Assembly: GCA_028278205.1 (NCBI GenBank)
Contig: JANQES010000091.1
Span: 1-64,000, forward strand
Length of the DNA stretch: 64,000 nt
Direction of reading: 5' to 3'
From: Rhodothermales bacterium
Lineage (GTDB): Bacteria; Bacteroidota; Rhodothermia; Rhodothermales; Bin80
Below are positions 53,380 through 61,514 of the stretch, piece after piece. A program made the position numbers and the translations under genes. The stretch's first letter is position 1, and the number at the start of each line of letters is the position of its first letter. Below the pieces are notes generated by a model that was given only the letters and a program-made list of their open reading frames with translations, was not told where the DNA came from and did not search any database.

Positions 53380-54429
53380 TTAAAATTGCACCGCCAGCGT
53401 AAAGCGGTTGACGCCGTCGAAGAATTCCTGATTCTCGTAGGCGTAATCGAGGGCGAAGTTGAGCGCGGCGAAATCGTAGCGCAACCCGCCGCCGAGCGAG
53501 AACGAACGCACGCTGTCGTCGAGGAACAACTCGCTGTAGCCACCCCGGACCATCAGCAAATCGCCCAACAACCCGAGTTCGGCGCCGACGTTGACGTACT
53601 GGCCGCTGTTGTTGGGGCTGAGCGCATCGACGGCGAGCGTCAGGCGGCTGCCGGCGGTCTGAAACACCTCGCCGGCCAGCCCGATGCGCATCGTCAAGGG
53701 CAGGTCGAACTGGTCGGTGCGCAGTTCGGCGCGGTTGCTCTGGTTGTTGCCCTGGTTGTTCGGATCGATATCGACGAGCACCAGCAAATCATCCCCGGCG
53801 ATCTGCATTTTAGTGCCGAAGTTCGAGATCGAAGCGCCGAGGCGGATCCCTCGAAACGGCGTGACGAAAACGGTGCCTACGTCGAGGGCCAGCCCGGAGG
53901 CGTTGGAATTCCAGATGCGTTCGCTGATGAGCTTGGCCGTGCCGCCGATGGAAAACTTATCGGTGAGCGCGCGCCCGAACGACAACGAAAAGGCGTACGA
54001 CGCCGCGTCGAACATCTCGCCCGTGCCGTTCTGCTCGGTGACGGTGGTGACCTCCATGTCGGGCGTCCGCATGGCCGTCACGCCCAGCCCAATCGTGCCG
54101 ATGCTCGTCGGCAGCACCACGGCGACGTAGTTGAAATCGATGCCGGCCAGCCACGAGGCGTGCTCGGCGGCAAACGCCGCCTTGCCCATCTTGCCCAGCC
54201 CCGCCGGGTTCCAGTAGATCGACGTGGCGTCGTTGACCGAGGCGGTGATGGCGCCGCCCATAGCCGTCGCCCGCGCGCCGATGGGGATGCTGAGAAACTC
54301 GGCGGCAGTGGTCCCGCCCCGCGTCACGTCGCGCGTCTCCTCCCCAAACTGAGCCGCCGCCGGGCTCGCCCAGAGCAGCACTCCCACCAGGAGCACCCCC
54401 CCCACTCTTCCTATCGTCCTATTCGTCAT
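53380..54429 (-). CDS. PorV/PorQ-family outer-membrane barrel protein
   Basis: 349 residues from ATG 54429; signal peptide ending ASPAAAQ. Family marks: GTTAAEFLSIPIGARATAMGG near the N-terminus, NDATSIYWNPAGLG, and alternating beta strands ending in FTLAVQF. PorV-type proteins carry T9SS cargo to the attachment complex or act as fatty-acid-transporter-like barrels. It is followed by two T9SS-sorted proteins and preceded by the 1.3-kaa protein with a sorting-like tail, a common trio (TonB receptor, large secreted protein, PorV-type protein) in Rhodothermota-like genomes. Confidence 0.9.
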   Translation of the reverse strand: MTNRTIGRVGGVLLVGVLLWASPAAAQFGEETRDVTRGGTTAAEFLSIPIGARATAMGGAITASVNDATSIYWNPAGLGKMGKAAFAAEHASWLAGIDFNYVAVVLPTSIGTIGLGVTAMRTPDMEVTTVTEQNGTGEMFDAASYAFSLSFGRALTDKFSIGGTAKLISERIWNSNASGLALDVGTVFVTPFRGIRLGASISNFGTKMQIAGDDLLVLVDIDPNNQGNNQSNRAELRTDQFDLPLTMRIGLAGEVFQTAGSRLTLAVDALSPNNSGQYVNVGAELGLLGDLLMVRGGYSELFLDDSVRSFSLGGGLRYDFAALNFALDYAYENQEFFDGVNRFTLAVQF

Positions 54430-54452
54430 AACAAACCCCATCGTTGTCCCTT

Positions 54453-54480
54453 ATCGGTTTTTGCGCCAGCAAAAATCGAT
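54453..54480 (-). repeat. Stem-loop at the stop of the 1.3-kaa protein gene
   Basis: ATCGGTTTTTGC pairs with GCAAAAATCGAT around loop GCCA (one G-T pair) and adjoins the TAA at 54480-54482. Fourth member of the stop-codon hairpin family. Confidence 0.7.
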
Positions 54481-57400
54481 TATTTGATGATGGCGAAAGT
54501 CCCCGTCTTCTCGCCGAAGCCGGGCGCCTCTACGTGGTAGAGGTAAATGCCGTACGAGACCGTCAGGCCGTCTTCGCTTTCGAGGTCCCAGGTCAGCGTG
54601 CCGTTGAGCAAGTCCGCCGCTGTCAGGTTGTCGTTGGAGCCCTCGTGGAGGTCGAGCCGCCGGATCAGGCGCCCGTTGACCGAGAAAATCCGGACGGTGC
54701 ATTGCGGCGGCAGGTTGATGAACTTGATCACCCGCGGCCCCCGGCCCGTCGAGAACGGGTTCTGTGGCTCGAAGCGGTTCGTGGCGATGTAGGGGTTGGG
54801 CACCACGCGGATCCGCGCCAAAAGCGAATCGGGGTTCGACGCATCGACCTGCGGGCCGAATGCCGTGAACTCGAAAGCATCGCTGGAGAGGAACGGCTTG
54901 CGCGTGACGATAGTCGCCACGTCGCCCTGCGTCGGATCTTGCCGGTTGGAAAAAGTAAAGTTGAGGCTGATCTGCCAGGTGATGATCGGCTGACCGCCTT
55001 CATCGCCGACTTTGTTTTCGAAGACGATGATGCGGTCGCTCTCACCCATCGCCGGCTCGGCGCTGAACGTCGCCGGGACGGTCGATTCGTCATCGACGAA
55101 GTCCGGCCCGGTCAGATCCCAGAAGGCATACTCCACCTCGACGTCGCGGGTGCCGCCGGCGCCGTCGGGCTCGACGCGGAAGACCCGGACGTTGGTAGGC
55201 CGCGACGGCAGCGTCTTGCGCCGTGTCACTTGCAATTCGATCGATTGCCCCTCACCCGGCCCGACGACGTCCACGCGGTAGTCCGCCGGATTCCGCAGCC
55301 CCTTGACGAAGCCCGCCGAGAGATACGGATCGAGCGCAATCGGATAGACGGCGTCATTATCCCACCCCGTCGCGCTGGTGTTGACCACCACGCGCGGTTC
55401 GGGGAAGAAGAACAGCTTGAAACCCAGCGGATTGCCGAAATCATCGAGCACCGGGAATTCCTGCCCCTCTCTGAACGCCTCAGACCGATCCAGCAACGTC
55501 TCGCCGCTGTCGAGATCGATCAGCGAGAAGTTCTTCGTCGTCAGCGTATCGGGCGAGACGAGGGTGCCCAGGATGAGCGTATCCTCGAAGACGATCCGGT
55601 AGCGATTGCCGTCGTTGATCATGCGAGGATCGACGATGCTGAAGCCGATGCGGCTGCTGGTGAAGCCCTGCACGCGCGGCAGGAAACCGTTGATGGTTTC
55701 GAGCCCGGCGCCGGTGTAGCCGCCCACCGGCGCCTCCGGCGTTATCGCCACCACGTTCGGCCCGGTCTCGATGGAGCCGTCGGGCAGGCGGCGGATGCGG
55801 ATGGGCGTCTCGGTCGGCGAAATGTTGGCCGAGGGCGCACCGAAATCGTACGCCGTGACGGCATAGAAATACTGAATGCCGTTGGTGACTGTCGAATCGG
55901 TGAAGACGTGCGCCAGGCCGTTGCCCGCCTCGCCCGGATCGCGCCGGTCGTTGCCCAGATCGAACTTGATGCCGTTAACGTCCACCGGATGAAACCCGCC
56001 GATGCCGTCGATCAGGTCGAACTGCGCGATGGGTTTGCGGAAGGTCAGGTTGCCGCGCCCGTCGGTGATGACCAGCGGATCGAGAAACGCCGGGTCGGTG
56101 GATCGATAAATGCGATACCCCTCAAAGTCTCGCGAGGGCAGGCCGAGGCTGCGCAAGAACGGATCGTCGGATTCCTCAGAAGCCGAATCCCAGTAGAGCG
56201 TCACGCGGCCATCGCCCGGCACCGCCGTGACCATCGGCGTGATGGGCGCCTGGGCGAACTGGTAATCTTCGAGGTAGGCGTCGAGGGCGTTGTCGCGCGC
56301 TTCGAGGGCATCGTCCTGGGTCTGGCCCAACTGAATCGAGAGCGAGATACGCTCGGTCTGGCCGGCCTGTAGCGGAAACAGGCCGCTCGCCACGGCGAGG
56401 TCGTTGTCGCCCGGTTCGGGCTTTTCGAGGTCAAATTCACCCGGAATCAGGAAGTTGAAGAAAAAGAACCGGTCCGACTGGGTGTTGACGTTGAGGCTGA
56501 AAGCCGGGAAAAGCTGGACGTTGGTGATGCCGATCTGATCCGACTCCGAGACATCGGTGATGTCGATGTTTTTCTCGCCGGGGAAGTCGGTGCCGGTGCC
56601 CGAAGTAGGCACGCCGTCGCTGTCGCCGGGGTCGGCGCTAAAGGGCACGCCGTCGAGGCCGTTGTCGTCCTGCAGCGGGTTCCAGTCGCCGTCGTTGTCG
56701 ATCCCGTCGGCGCGGCTCTCGTCGATCATCTCGTCGATGCCCTCGTCGATGCCTTCGTCGATGGCGCCGTCGCCGTCGTTGTCGAGGCCGTCGGCGTAGG
56801 CTTTGCCGACGTCTTCGGACCCGACGTCGTAAAGGATGATGTCGGTATCGGGCACGCGGTAGCGCCGGTAAGCATCGCCCGCAGCGGCATCGACCATGGC
56901 CTGCGTGACCGTCGGCGAGCCGGGCTCAGACAGGTACGGATACGCGCTCGTCGGCTGCGCGTTCGAGCCGTCGTTGTCGATGTTATCCCTGAAAGCCAGC
57001 CCCACGTCGTCCGTATCCACGTCGATCAGATGGACGAGGAAGCCGCCGTCGAGGGCTTGCTGCACGGCGTCGTTTTGCGGATTGGGCGGCCAGCGCCTCC
57101 ACTGATCGCCCGCCACGTCGGCCACCATCTGCGCGGTGACGACGGGGCCGCCCTGCTCGCCATCGCTGTCGTTATCGATGAAATCGGCAAAGCCGACGCC
57201 GAGTTCGTTGTCGAACGGCACGTGCGTCAGGTTTTCATCGATGAGCCCGTTGCCGTTGTCGTCGATGCCGTTGGTCGCGTTCTCGCCGGCCAGAAACGTC
57301 TCCGGCACGACGGGGCTGTTGCATTCGCCGTTGTTCGTAAAACAATCATCCGCCGTCGAGCCGTCGCCGTCGTTGTCAATCCTATCGACGGCGTTGCCCG

Positions 57401-58469
57401 GCGTTTCGAGGAAAGCGATGGCCGCCGCGCCCACCGGATCGGCGCCGAAGTTCTGGTCGCCGATGCCGTCTTCGTCGGTCATGAAAGCCACGTCTTCGAG
57501 CAGGTCGAAGAAGATCACGTCGTCGGCGGCATCTCCCCCGACGAGGTCGGCCAGCCAGACGGCAAAACCGACTTTATCGAGATCCTCGGTGCCGTCGTTC
57601 TTGACGCCGTGGATGAGAAAGATCACGTCGTCGATGAGGATCTGGCTCCAGGCCATGATCCGGGTGTCGATGATCAGGCCGAGGCCGGCGCGCGTGGGAT
57701 CGGTGGCGTCGGGCTGGTAGACGCTGCGGAAGCGGTCGTACTGGTCGTCGCCGGCTTTGTAGAAGAATTCCTGGTCGGCGTTGAAGATGTCTTTGCCGAA
57801 GAAGCCGTTCCACGACCCGACCCACCCCGGATCGCCGACGTCGTCGAGCTTATCGGGCCAGAGCGGCGGCCAGCTATCGGGTTCGTCGCTCTGCGCCACG
57901 CCCAGCTCGCTGCCGGCGGGGTTGACGTAGCCGCCAATGGGCTCGAAACTCCACGATGTGCTGCGGCCTTCCTGGTTCTGCCGGAAATCAGACACGTTGA
58001 AAATCCAGAGATCCTCGCCGACGTTGCCGCCGATGTTGGCCGGTACCTGCGCGCCCACCCAGAGCTGCGTCAGCGCCACGTAGATCCGATTGGTGTTCTT
58101 GGGCCACTCGTAGAAAAAGTCGAGCGACGCGTTGCCGGACTGCGCCGTCTGCGTCCAGTTGGTGATGGTGGCGCGGATGTTGTTGCCGTCGATGTCGTCG
58201 CGCCGTCGTTCCAGCGGATCGACGCGTTCGAGGCTGGGCACGTGGTTGCGGTCGATGACGCCCTGCGCGGTGGCGGCAGGCACGAGCCCTAGTAGCAGAA
58301 TCCCGGCCAAAAGCCAGGCGCTCCCCTGGGAGAACGAGAGGGGGAAAGGGGGAAAGGGGGAAAGGGGGAAGGGGAGGGAACGGGTTTTTTCACCCTTTCT
58401 CCCTCTCTCCCTTTCACCCTCTCTCCCTCTCACCCTCTCACCCTCTCTCCCTGTCAGAAAACTGCGCAT
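54480..58469 (-). CDS. Large secreted surface protein with EF-hand-like repeats and T9SS-type tail
   Basis: About 1329 residues from ATG 58469 (GTG 58478 and GTG 58433 also possible). The hydrophobic signal core SAWLLAGILLLGLVPAATA has no ATG near it; the preceding 50 residues (REGERVRGREGERERG, then Pro/Phe/Ser-rich LPFPLSPFPPFPL) are encoded by the palindrome at 58330. Residues about 380-660 hold repeated calcium-binding motifs (NDGDGS, DDNGNGLIDE, NDSDGEQ, LDNDGDGAIDEG, DNDGDWN), as in thrombospondin type 3 repeats. Two fibronectin/Ig-like regions follow. The end VVPNPYIA ... VRIFSVNGRLIRRLDL ... YLYHVEAPGFGEKTGTFAIIK is a FlgD-like/T9SS-type sorting domain. Role unknown; gene pairs with the TonB receptor upstream. 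Confidence 0.87.
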   Translation of the reverse strand: MRSFLTGREGERVRGREGERERGRKGEKTRSLPFPLSPFPPFPLSFSQGSAWLLAGILLLGLVPAATAQGVIDRNHVPSLERVDPLERRRDDIDGNNIRATITNWTQTAQSGNASLDFFYEWPKNTNRIYVALTQLWVGAQVPANIGGNVGEDLWIFNVSDFRQNQEGRSTSWSFEPIGGYVNPAGSELGVAQSDEPDSWPPLWPDKLDDVGDPGWVGSWNGFFGKDIFNADQEFFYKAGDDQYDRFRSVYQPDATDPTRAGLGLIIDTRIMAWSQILIDDVIFLIHGVKNDGTEDLDKVGFAVWLADLVGGDAADDVIFFDLLEDVAFMTDEDGIGDQNFGADPVGAAAIAFLETPGNAVDRIDNDGDGSTADDCFTNNGECNSPVVPETFLAGENATNGIDDNGNGLIDENLTHVPFDNELGVGFADFIDNDSDGEQGGPVVTAQMVADVAGDQWRRWPPNPQNDAVQQALDGGFLVHLIDVDTDDVGLAFRDNIDNDGSNAQPTSAYPYLSEPGSPTVTQAMVDAAAGDAYRRYRVPDTDIILYDVGSEDVGKAYADGLDNDGDGAIDEGIDEGIDEMIDESRADGIDNDGDWNPLQDDNGLDGVPFSADPGDSDGVPTSGTGTDFPGEKNIDITDVSESDQIGITNVQLFPAFSLNVNTQSDRFFFFNFLIPGEFDLEKPEPGDNDLAVASGLFPLQAGQTERISLSIQLGQTQDDALEARDNALDAYLEDYQFAQAPITPMVTAVPGDGRVTLYWDSASEESDDPFLRSLGLPSRDFEGYRIYRSTDPAFLDPLVITDGRGNLTFRKPIAQFDLIDGIGGFHPVDVNGIKFDLGNDRRDPGEAGNGLAHVFTDSTVTNGIQYFYAVTAYDFGAPSANISPTETPIRIRRLPDGSIETGPNVVAITPEAPVGGYTGAGLETINGFLPRVQGFTSSRIGFSIVDPRMINDGNRYRIVFEDTLILGTLVSPDTLTTKNFSLIDLDSGETLLDRSEAFREGQEFPVLDDFGNPLGFKLFFFPEPRVVVNTSATGWDNDAVYPIALDPYLSAGFVKGLRNPADYRVDVVGPGEGQSIELQVTRRKTLPSRPTNVRVFRVEPDGAGGTRDVEVEYAFWDLTGPDFVDDESTVPATFSAEPAMGESDRIIVFENKVGDEGGQPIITWQISLNFTFSNRQDPTQGDVATIVTRKPFLSSDAFEFTAFGPQVDASNPDSLLARIRVVPNPYIATNRFEPQNPFSTGRGPRVIKFINLPPQCTVRIFSVNGRLIRRLDLHEGSNDNLTAADLLNGTLTWDLESEDGLTVSYGIYLYHVEAPGFGEKTGTFAIIK
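58330..58455. repeat. Purine/pyrimidine inverted repeat inside the signal-peptide coding region
   Basis: Left arm 58330-58379 (GAGAGGGGGAAAGGGGGAAA words) and right arm 58391-58453 (CACCCTTTCTCCCTCTCTCC words), loop about 11 bases. It is the largest of this family and lies between the only usable ATG and the hydrophobic core of the signal peptide of the gene at 54480. Confidence 0.9.
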
Positions 58470-58493
58470 CAGAAGCACGCTCAGAGTTAGTCG

Positions 58494-61400
58494 TTAAAAC
58501 GAGAACCGCACGCCGACGTGGGCGCGACGGGGTTCCGAGAAGAAGTTGGGCTGCAGGAAAAAGCCGGGGTCCGCCGAGATAATCGGCGCCGAGAACGTGA
58601 TATCCGGCTCGCCGGTATCGCCGTAGACGTTCAGCGCGTTTTGGGCATTGAACAGGTTGAAGACCTGCACGAAAATCCTGGGGCGGAGGCGTCCGAAGGT
58701 GAACTCCTTGTAGGCGTTGACGTCCACCTGGAACGAATTGGGCTGGCGGCGTGAGTTGGTGGGGAACTCCGGCGGCACGTCGGAGCCGAAGATGGCGGCT
58801 TCGGGGAACGACGGCGTGTACGGGAAGCCGCTGCCCCAGACCGCCAGCATCGAGGCGCCCCAGCCGTTGCCGCCCACGTAAAACGAGCCGGCCACCTTGT
58901 GCCGCTGATCCCATCCCAACGGCAACAGCGTCAGACGCGGCTCCTGGTTCGACAGGCTCGCAAAAAACTCTTCGTCCGGGTTCGAATTCGATCCTTCGAC
59001 GACCTGGTAGGTGTAGCTCATGTCGAAGCCCCAGTTATCCGAATACCCCTTCGACACCGTCAGCGTCACGCCGCGCGTGTTGGCGTAGTCGCGGTTGGCA
59101 AAGACGACGTACGAGACACCCGGAATCTCCGTCGTGATCAGCCGCGAGGTCGAGACCCAGCTGCGCACGTCGCGGTTGTAGGCCGTCACGTCGAAGACAA
59201 ATTCGCCGATGGCCTGCTTGAGGCCGATCTCGTACATCACCGTCCGCTGCGCCGACAGGTCGGGGTTGCCGAACGGCCCGTACTGCCCCGACTCGCGCGG
59301 CACCTTGAAGCCGAAGTTATCAAAGAGTCGGTTGAGCGTCGGGATCTGGAGGAAATGCCCCCACGAAAAGTGAATCACCCCTTCTTCGGTGATCGGATAG
59401 GCCACGCCCAGACGCGGCGAAATCTGAAACTTAGCCTCGGCGTCTTCCCACCAGTACGCCTCGCGATCCGCCTGCGTGAGCTGGTTGTCATCGCGCTCTT
59501 CTTCATCGGTGATAATGCCGTCGCCGTTGAGGTCCCGGAAGCGGTTGATCTTCTTGAACGGGTTGAAGATGTTGGGGTCTTCGGGATCAGCAGGCACCTG
59601 CGCGCGCGAATCGAAATAATCGAGCCGCACCCCGGCGTTAACGATAAAGTTTTCGTACTCGATCTTGTCCTGCACGTAGGCGCTGACGGTGATCGGCTCG
59701 ACGTCGTCGAAACGCTGGAAGAAGATCGACTCGCTCGGCGGAATGGCAGGCTGGTACGGCTCGACGACCTGTCCATTTTCGTCGATAGAAGGGATCAGCG
59801 CAAAACCCTCAAAAGAAAGCTGGTCGAGCCGCGCTTCGAAGCCGACTTTGAGCAGGTGATGCTGCGTAACCTGGCTCGTCAGATCGCCTTTCATGAAGTA
59901 GGAACGGGTGGTTCTATCGAGACGAAACGGATCGGTGCCGCCGCGCAAAAAGCGGTTGCCGCCCCGCAGCACCTCCTCGAAAACGCCCGGCATCACTTCG
60001 AGGGAATCAGGCGTATTCGTCAGGAAATCGTTATAGCGTGGATCGTTGAGGTCGTCGTAGAGGTAATGCTCGGCCTGGCGGAAAAAGGTGGCGACGTTCA
60101 GCGTGTAGAAGGTCGTAGCGCTGAGCAGGTGGGTAAACTTGAGCTTGAGGTCATTGCCGAAATCGAAGTCCTCACCGAGGCCGGCAGGTGCCCAGCGCCA
60201 GGCGTGGCTGAACGGCTTGCCGGTAGACTGCGAGCCGACGCTGATGAGGTTGATAAAAGCGTTGCCGGTGAGTTGGAAACGCAGGTTGCCCTGCCAGCTA
60301 ACTTTCTCGAACGTGTTCATCGGCACGAGGGACGAGTCGCCCCGGGTGCCGTCGATGTTGAAGAGGTTGGTGCCGTAGAGCCACCCGTCATTTTTGAAAT
60401 AGCGTCCGAGGACGAAGAACGTCAGCCGGTCGGTGAAGAGCGGCCCGTCGAGCGAGGCGTTGAGGTTGTTGTAGTGCAGGGGTTCGATGGGCAGATACGA
60501 ATAGACGTCGGCCTGGCTGTAGGGGAACCCGCCCTCGCTGGTGAATTCATCGACGTTGGTGCCCAGCAGCAACTCCTCGCCGCCGTCGCCGGGGACGATG
60601 TAGGAGCCGGTGTAGGCTTCGAACGAGCCGCCGATGCGCTCGCGCCGCCCTTCTTTGGTGACCACGTTGATCACGCCAGACATGGCGTTGCCGTACTCGG
60701 CGTTGAACGTGCCGGAGATGACCTGCAACTCCTGAATGCCTTCGTTTTCGAGTTGGATGGCCGACGAGCCGTCGTAGGAGTCCGTCACCGGCACGCCATC
60801 GACCATGACGACGACCTCGCTGCTGCGCCCGCCGCGAATGTGCAGGCCGTTGCGGTCGGTCACGCCGGCCTGCACGTTGAGCACCTGCCCGAGTTCCTGC
60901 ACCGGCAGCCGGTCGATGGTCTCGGCGGTCACGCGCGCCTCCGAACTCGTCAAATCCTTCCGCACCTTCACGGCCTCGGCGGTCACGACAATTTCTTCGC
61001 CCTCAAAAACCTCCTCGCGTAGCGAAAAGTCCACCGTCGTCGTCAAATCCACGTTGACCTGCACGCCTTCCTGACGCTGCGTGGCAAAGCCGATGAACGA
61101 GGCCACGACGGTATACACGCCGGGCCGCACGCCGATGATGACGAAGCGCCCCTCAAGATCGGTAGCCGTCCCCTGCGAGGTGCCGTCGATCAACACGTTG
61201 ACGCCGGGCAACGACTCGCCGGTAGCCGCGTCGATGACGGTGCCGGCAATCTTACCGGTCGTCTGGGCCGAGGCCGGGATTGCCAGAAACAGGCACGCAA
61301 GGATGCCGGCTATTGCATACTGCGTACTGCGTAGCGCGTACTGCGTAAATCCTCGAACAAGGCTGTCATCCCGGACCCCGATTACTCCGTCAGTCGGCTT

Positions 61401-61514
61401 CGCCTCGTGTCGGGATCTCCTTCGAGCTAGCTGCTCCGTTCGGGGAGATCCTGAAACAAGTTCAGGATGACACCAACGGAGTATTGACGGAAGGTGCTTA
61501 GTCCTCGTTTCCAT
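58494..61514 (-). CDS. TonB-dependent receptor with carboxypeptidase-regulatory-like domain
   Basis: 1006 codons from the only in-frame ATG (61514), which overlaps the ppiC stop by 17 bases. The first 68 residues (including CHPELVSGSP and TQYALRSTQYA) are encoded by two repeat elements; a normal signal core AIAGILACLFLAIPASAQ follows. Then the carboxypeptidase-regulatory-like domain (KIAGTVIDAATGESLPGVNV), plug (IRGGRSSEVVVMVDGVPV, GTFNAEYGNAMSGVINVVT) and a barrel ending FSEPRRAHVGVRFSF. It lacks the SusC signature and no SusD is next to it, so it is a TonB receptor of the classic type, probably for oligosaccharides here. Confidence 0.93.
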   Translation of the reverse strand: METRTKHLPSILRWCHPELVSGSPRTEQLARRRSRHEAKPTDGVIGVRDDSLVRGFTQYALRSTQYAIAGILACLFLAIPASAQTTGKIAGTVIDAATGESLPGVNVLIDGTSQGTATDLEGRFVIIGVRPGVYTVVASFIGFATQRQEGVQVNVDLTTTVDFSLREEVFEGEEIVVTAEAVKVRKDLTSSEARVTAETIDRLPVQELGQVLNVQAGVTDRNGLHIRGGRSSEVVVMVDGVPVTDSYDGSSAIQLENEGIQELQVISGTFNAEYGNAMSGVINVVTKEGRRERIGGSFEAYTGSYIVPGDGGEELLLGTNVDEFTSEGGFPYSQADVYSYLPIEPLHYNNLNASLDGPLFTDRLTFFVLGRYFKNDGWLYGTNLFNIDGTRGDSSLVPMNTFEKVSWQGNLRFQLTGNAFINLISVGSQSTGKPFSHAWRWAPAGLGEDFDFGNDLKLKFTHLLSATTFYTLNVATFFRQAEHYLYDDLNDPRYNDFLTNTPDSLEVMPGVFEEVLRGGNRFLRGGTDPFRLDRTTRSYFMKGDLTSQVTQHHLLKVGFEARLDQLSFEGFALIPSIDENGQVVEPYQPAIPPSESIFFQRFDDVEPITVSAYVQDKIEYENFIVNAGVRLDYFDSRAQVPADPEDPNIFNPFKKINRFRDLNGDGIITDEEERDDNQLTQADREAYWWEDAEAKFQISPRLGVAYPITEEGVIHFSWGHFLQIPTLNRLFDNFGFKVPRESGQYGPFGNPDLSAQRTVMYEIGLKQAIGEFVFDVTAYNRDVRSWVSTSRLITTEIPGVSYVVFANRDYANTRGVTLTVSKGYSDNWGFDMSYTYQVVEGSNSNPDEEFFASLSNQEPRLTLLPLGWDQRHKVAGSFYVGGNGWGASMLAVWGSGFPYTPSFPEAAIFGSDVPPEFPTNSRRQPNSFQVDVNAYKEFTFGRLRPRIFVQVFNLFNAQNALNVYGDTGEPDITFSAPIISADPGFFLQPNFFSEPRRAHVGVRFSF
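61315..61348. repeat. TACTGCGTA word array in the TonB-receptor N-terminus
   Basis: CATACTGCGTACTGCGTAGC and GCGTACTGCGTA: four variants of TACTGCGTA, translated on the minus strand as TQYALRSTQYA directly before the signal core. It shares words with 46851-46877. Confidence 0.8.
61363..61487. repeat. GTCATCC ... GGATGAC inverted repeat
   Basis: GCTGTCATCCCGG (61362-61374) and CAAGTTCAGGATGACACC (61457-61474) form the outer arms, GGGATCTCC (61411-61419) and GGGAGATCC (61443-61451) the inner arms. The words TGTCATCCTGAAC / GTTTCAGGATCT are of a type widespread as intergenic palindromes in several phyla. Here the element is in frame with, and translated in, the TonB-receptor gene. Confidence 0.85.
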
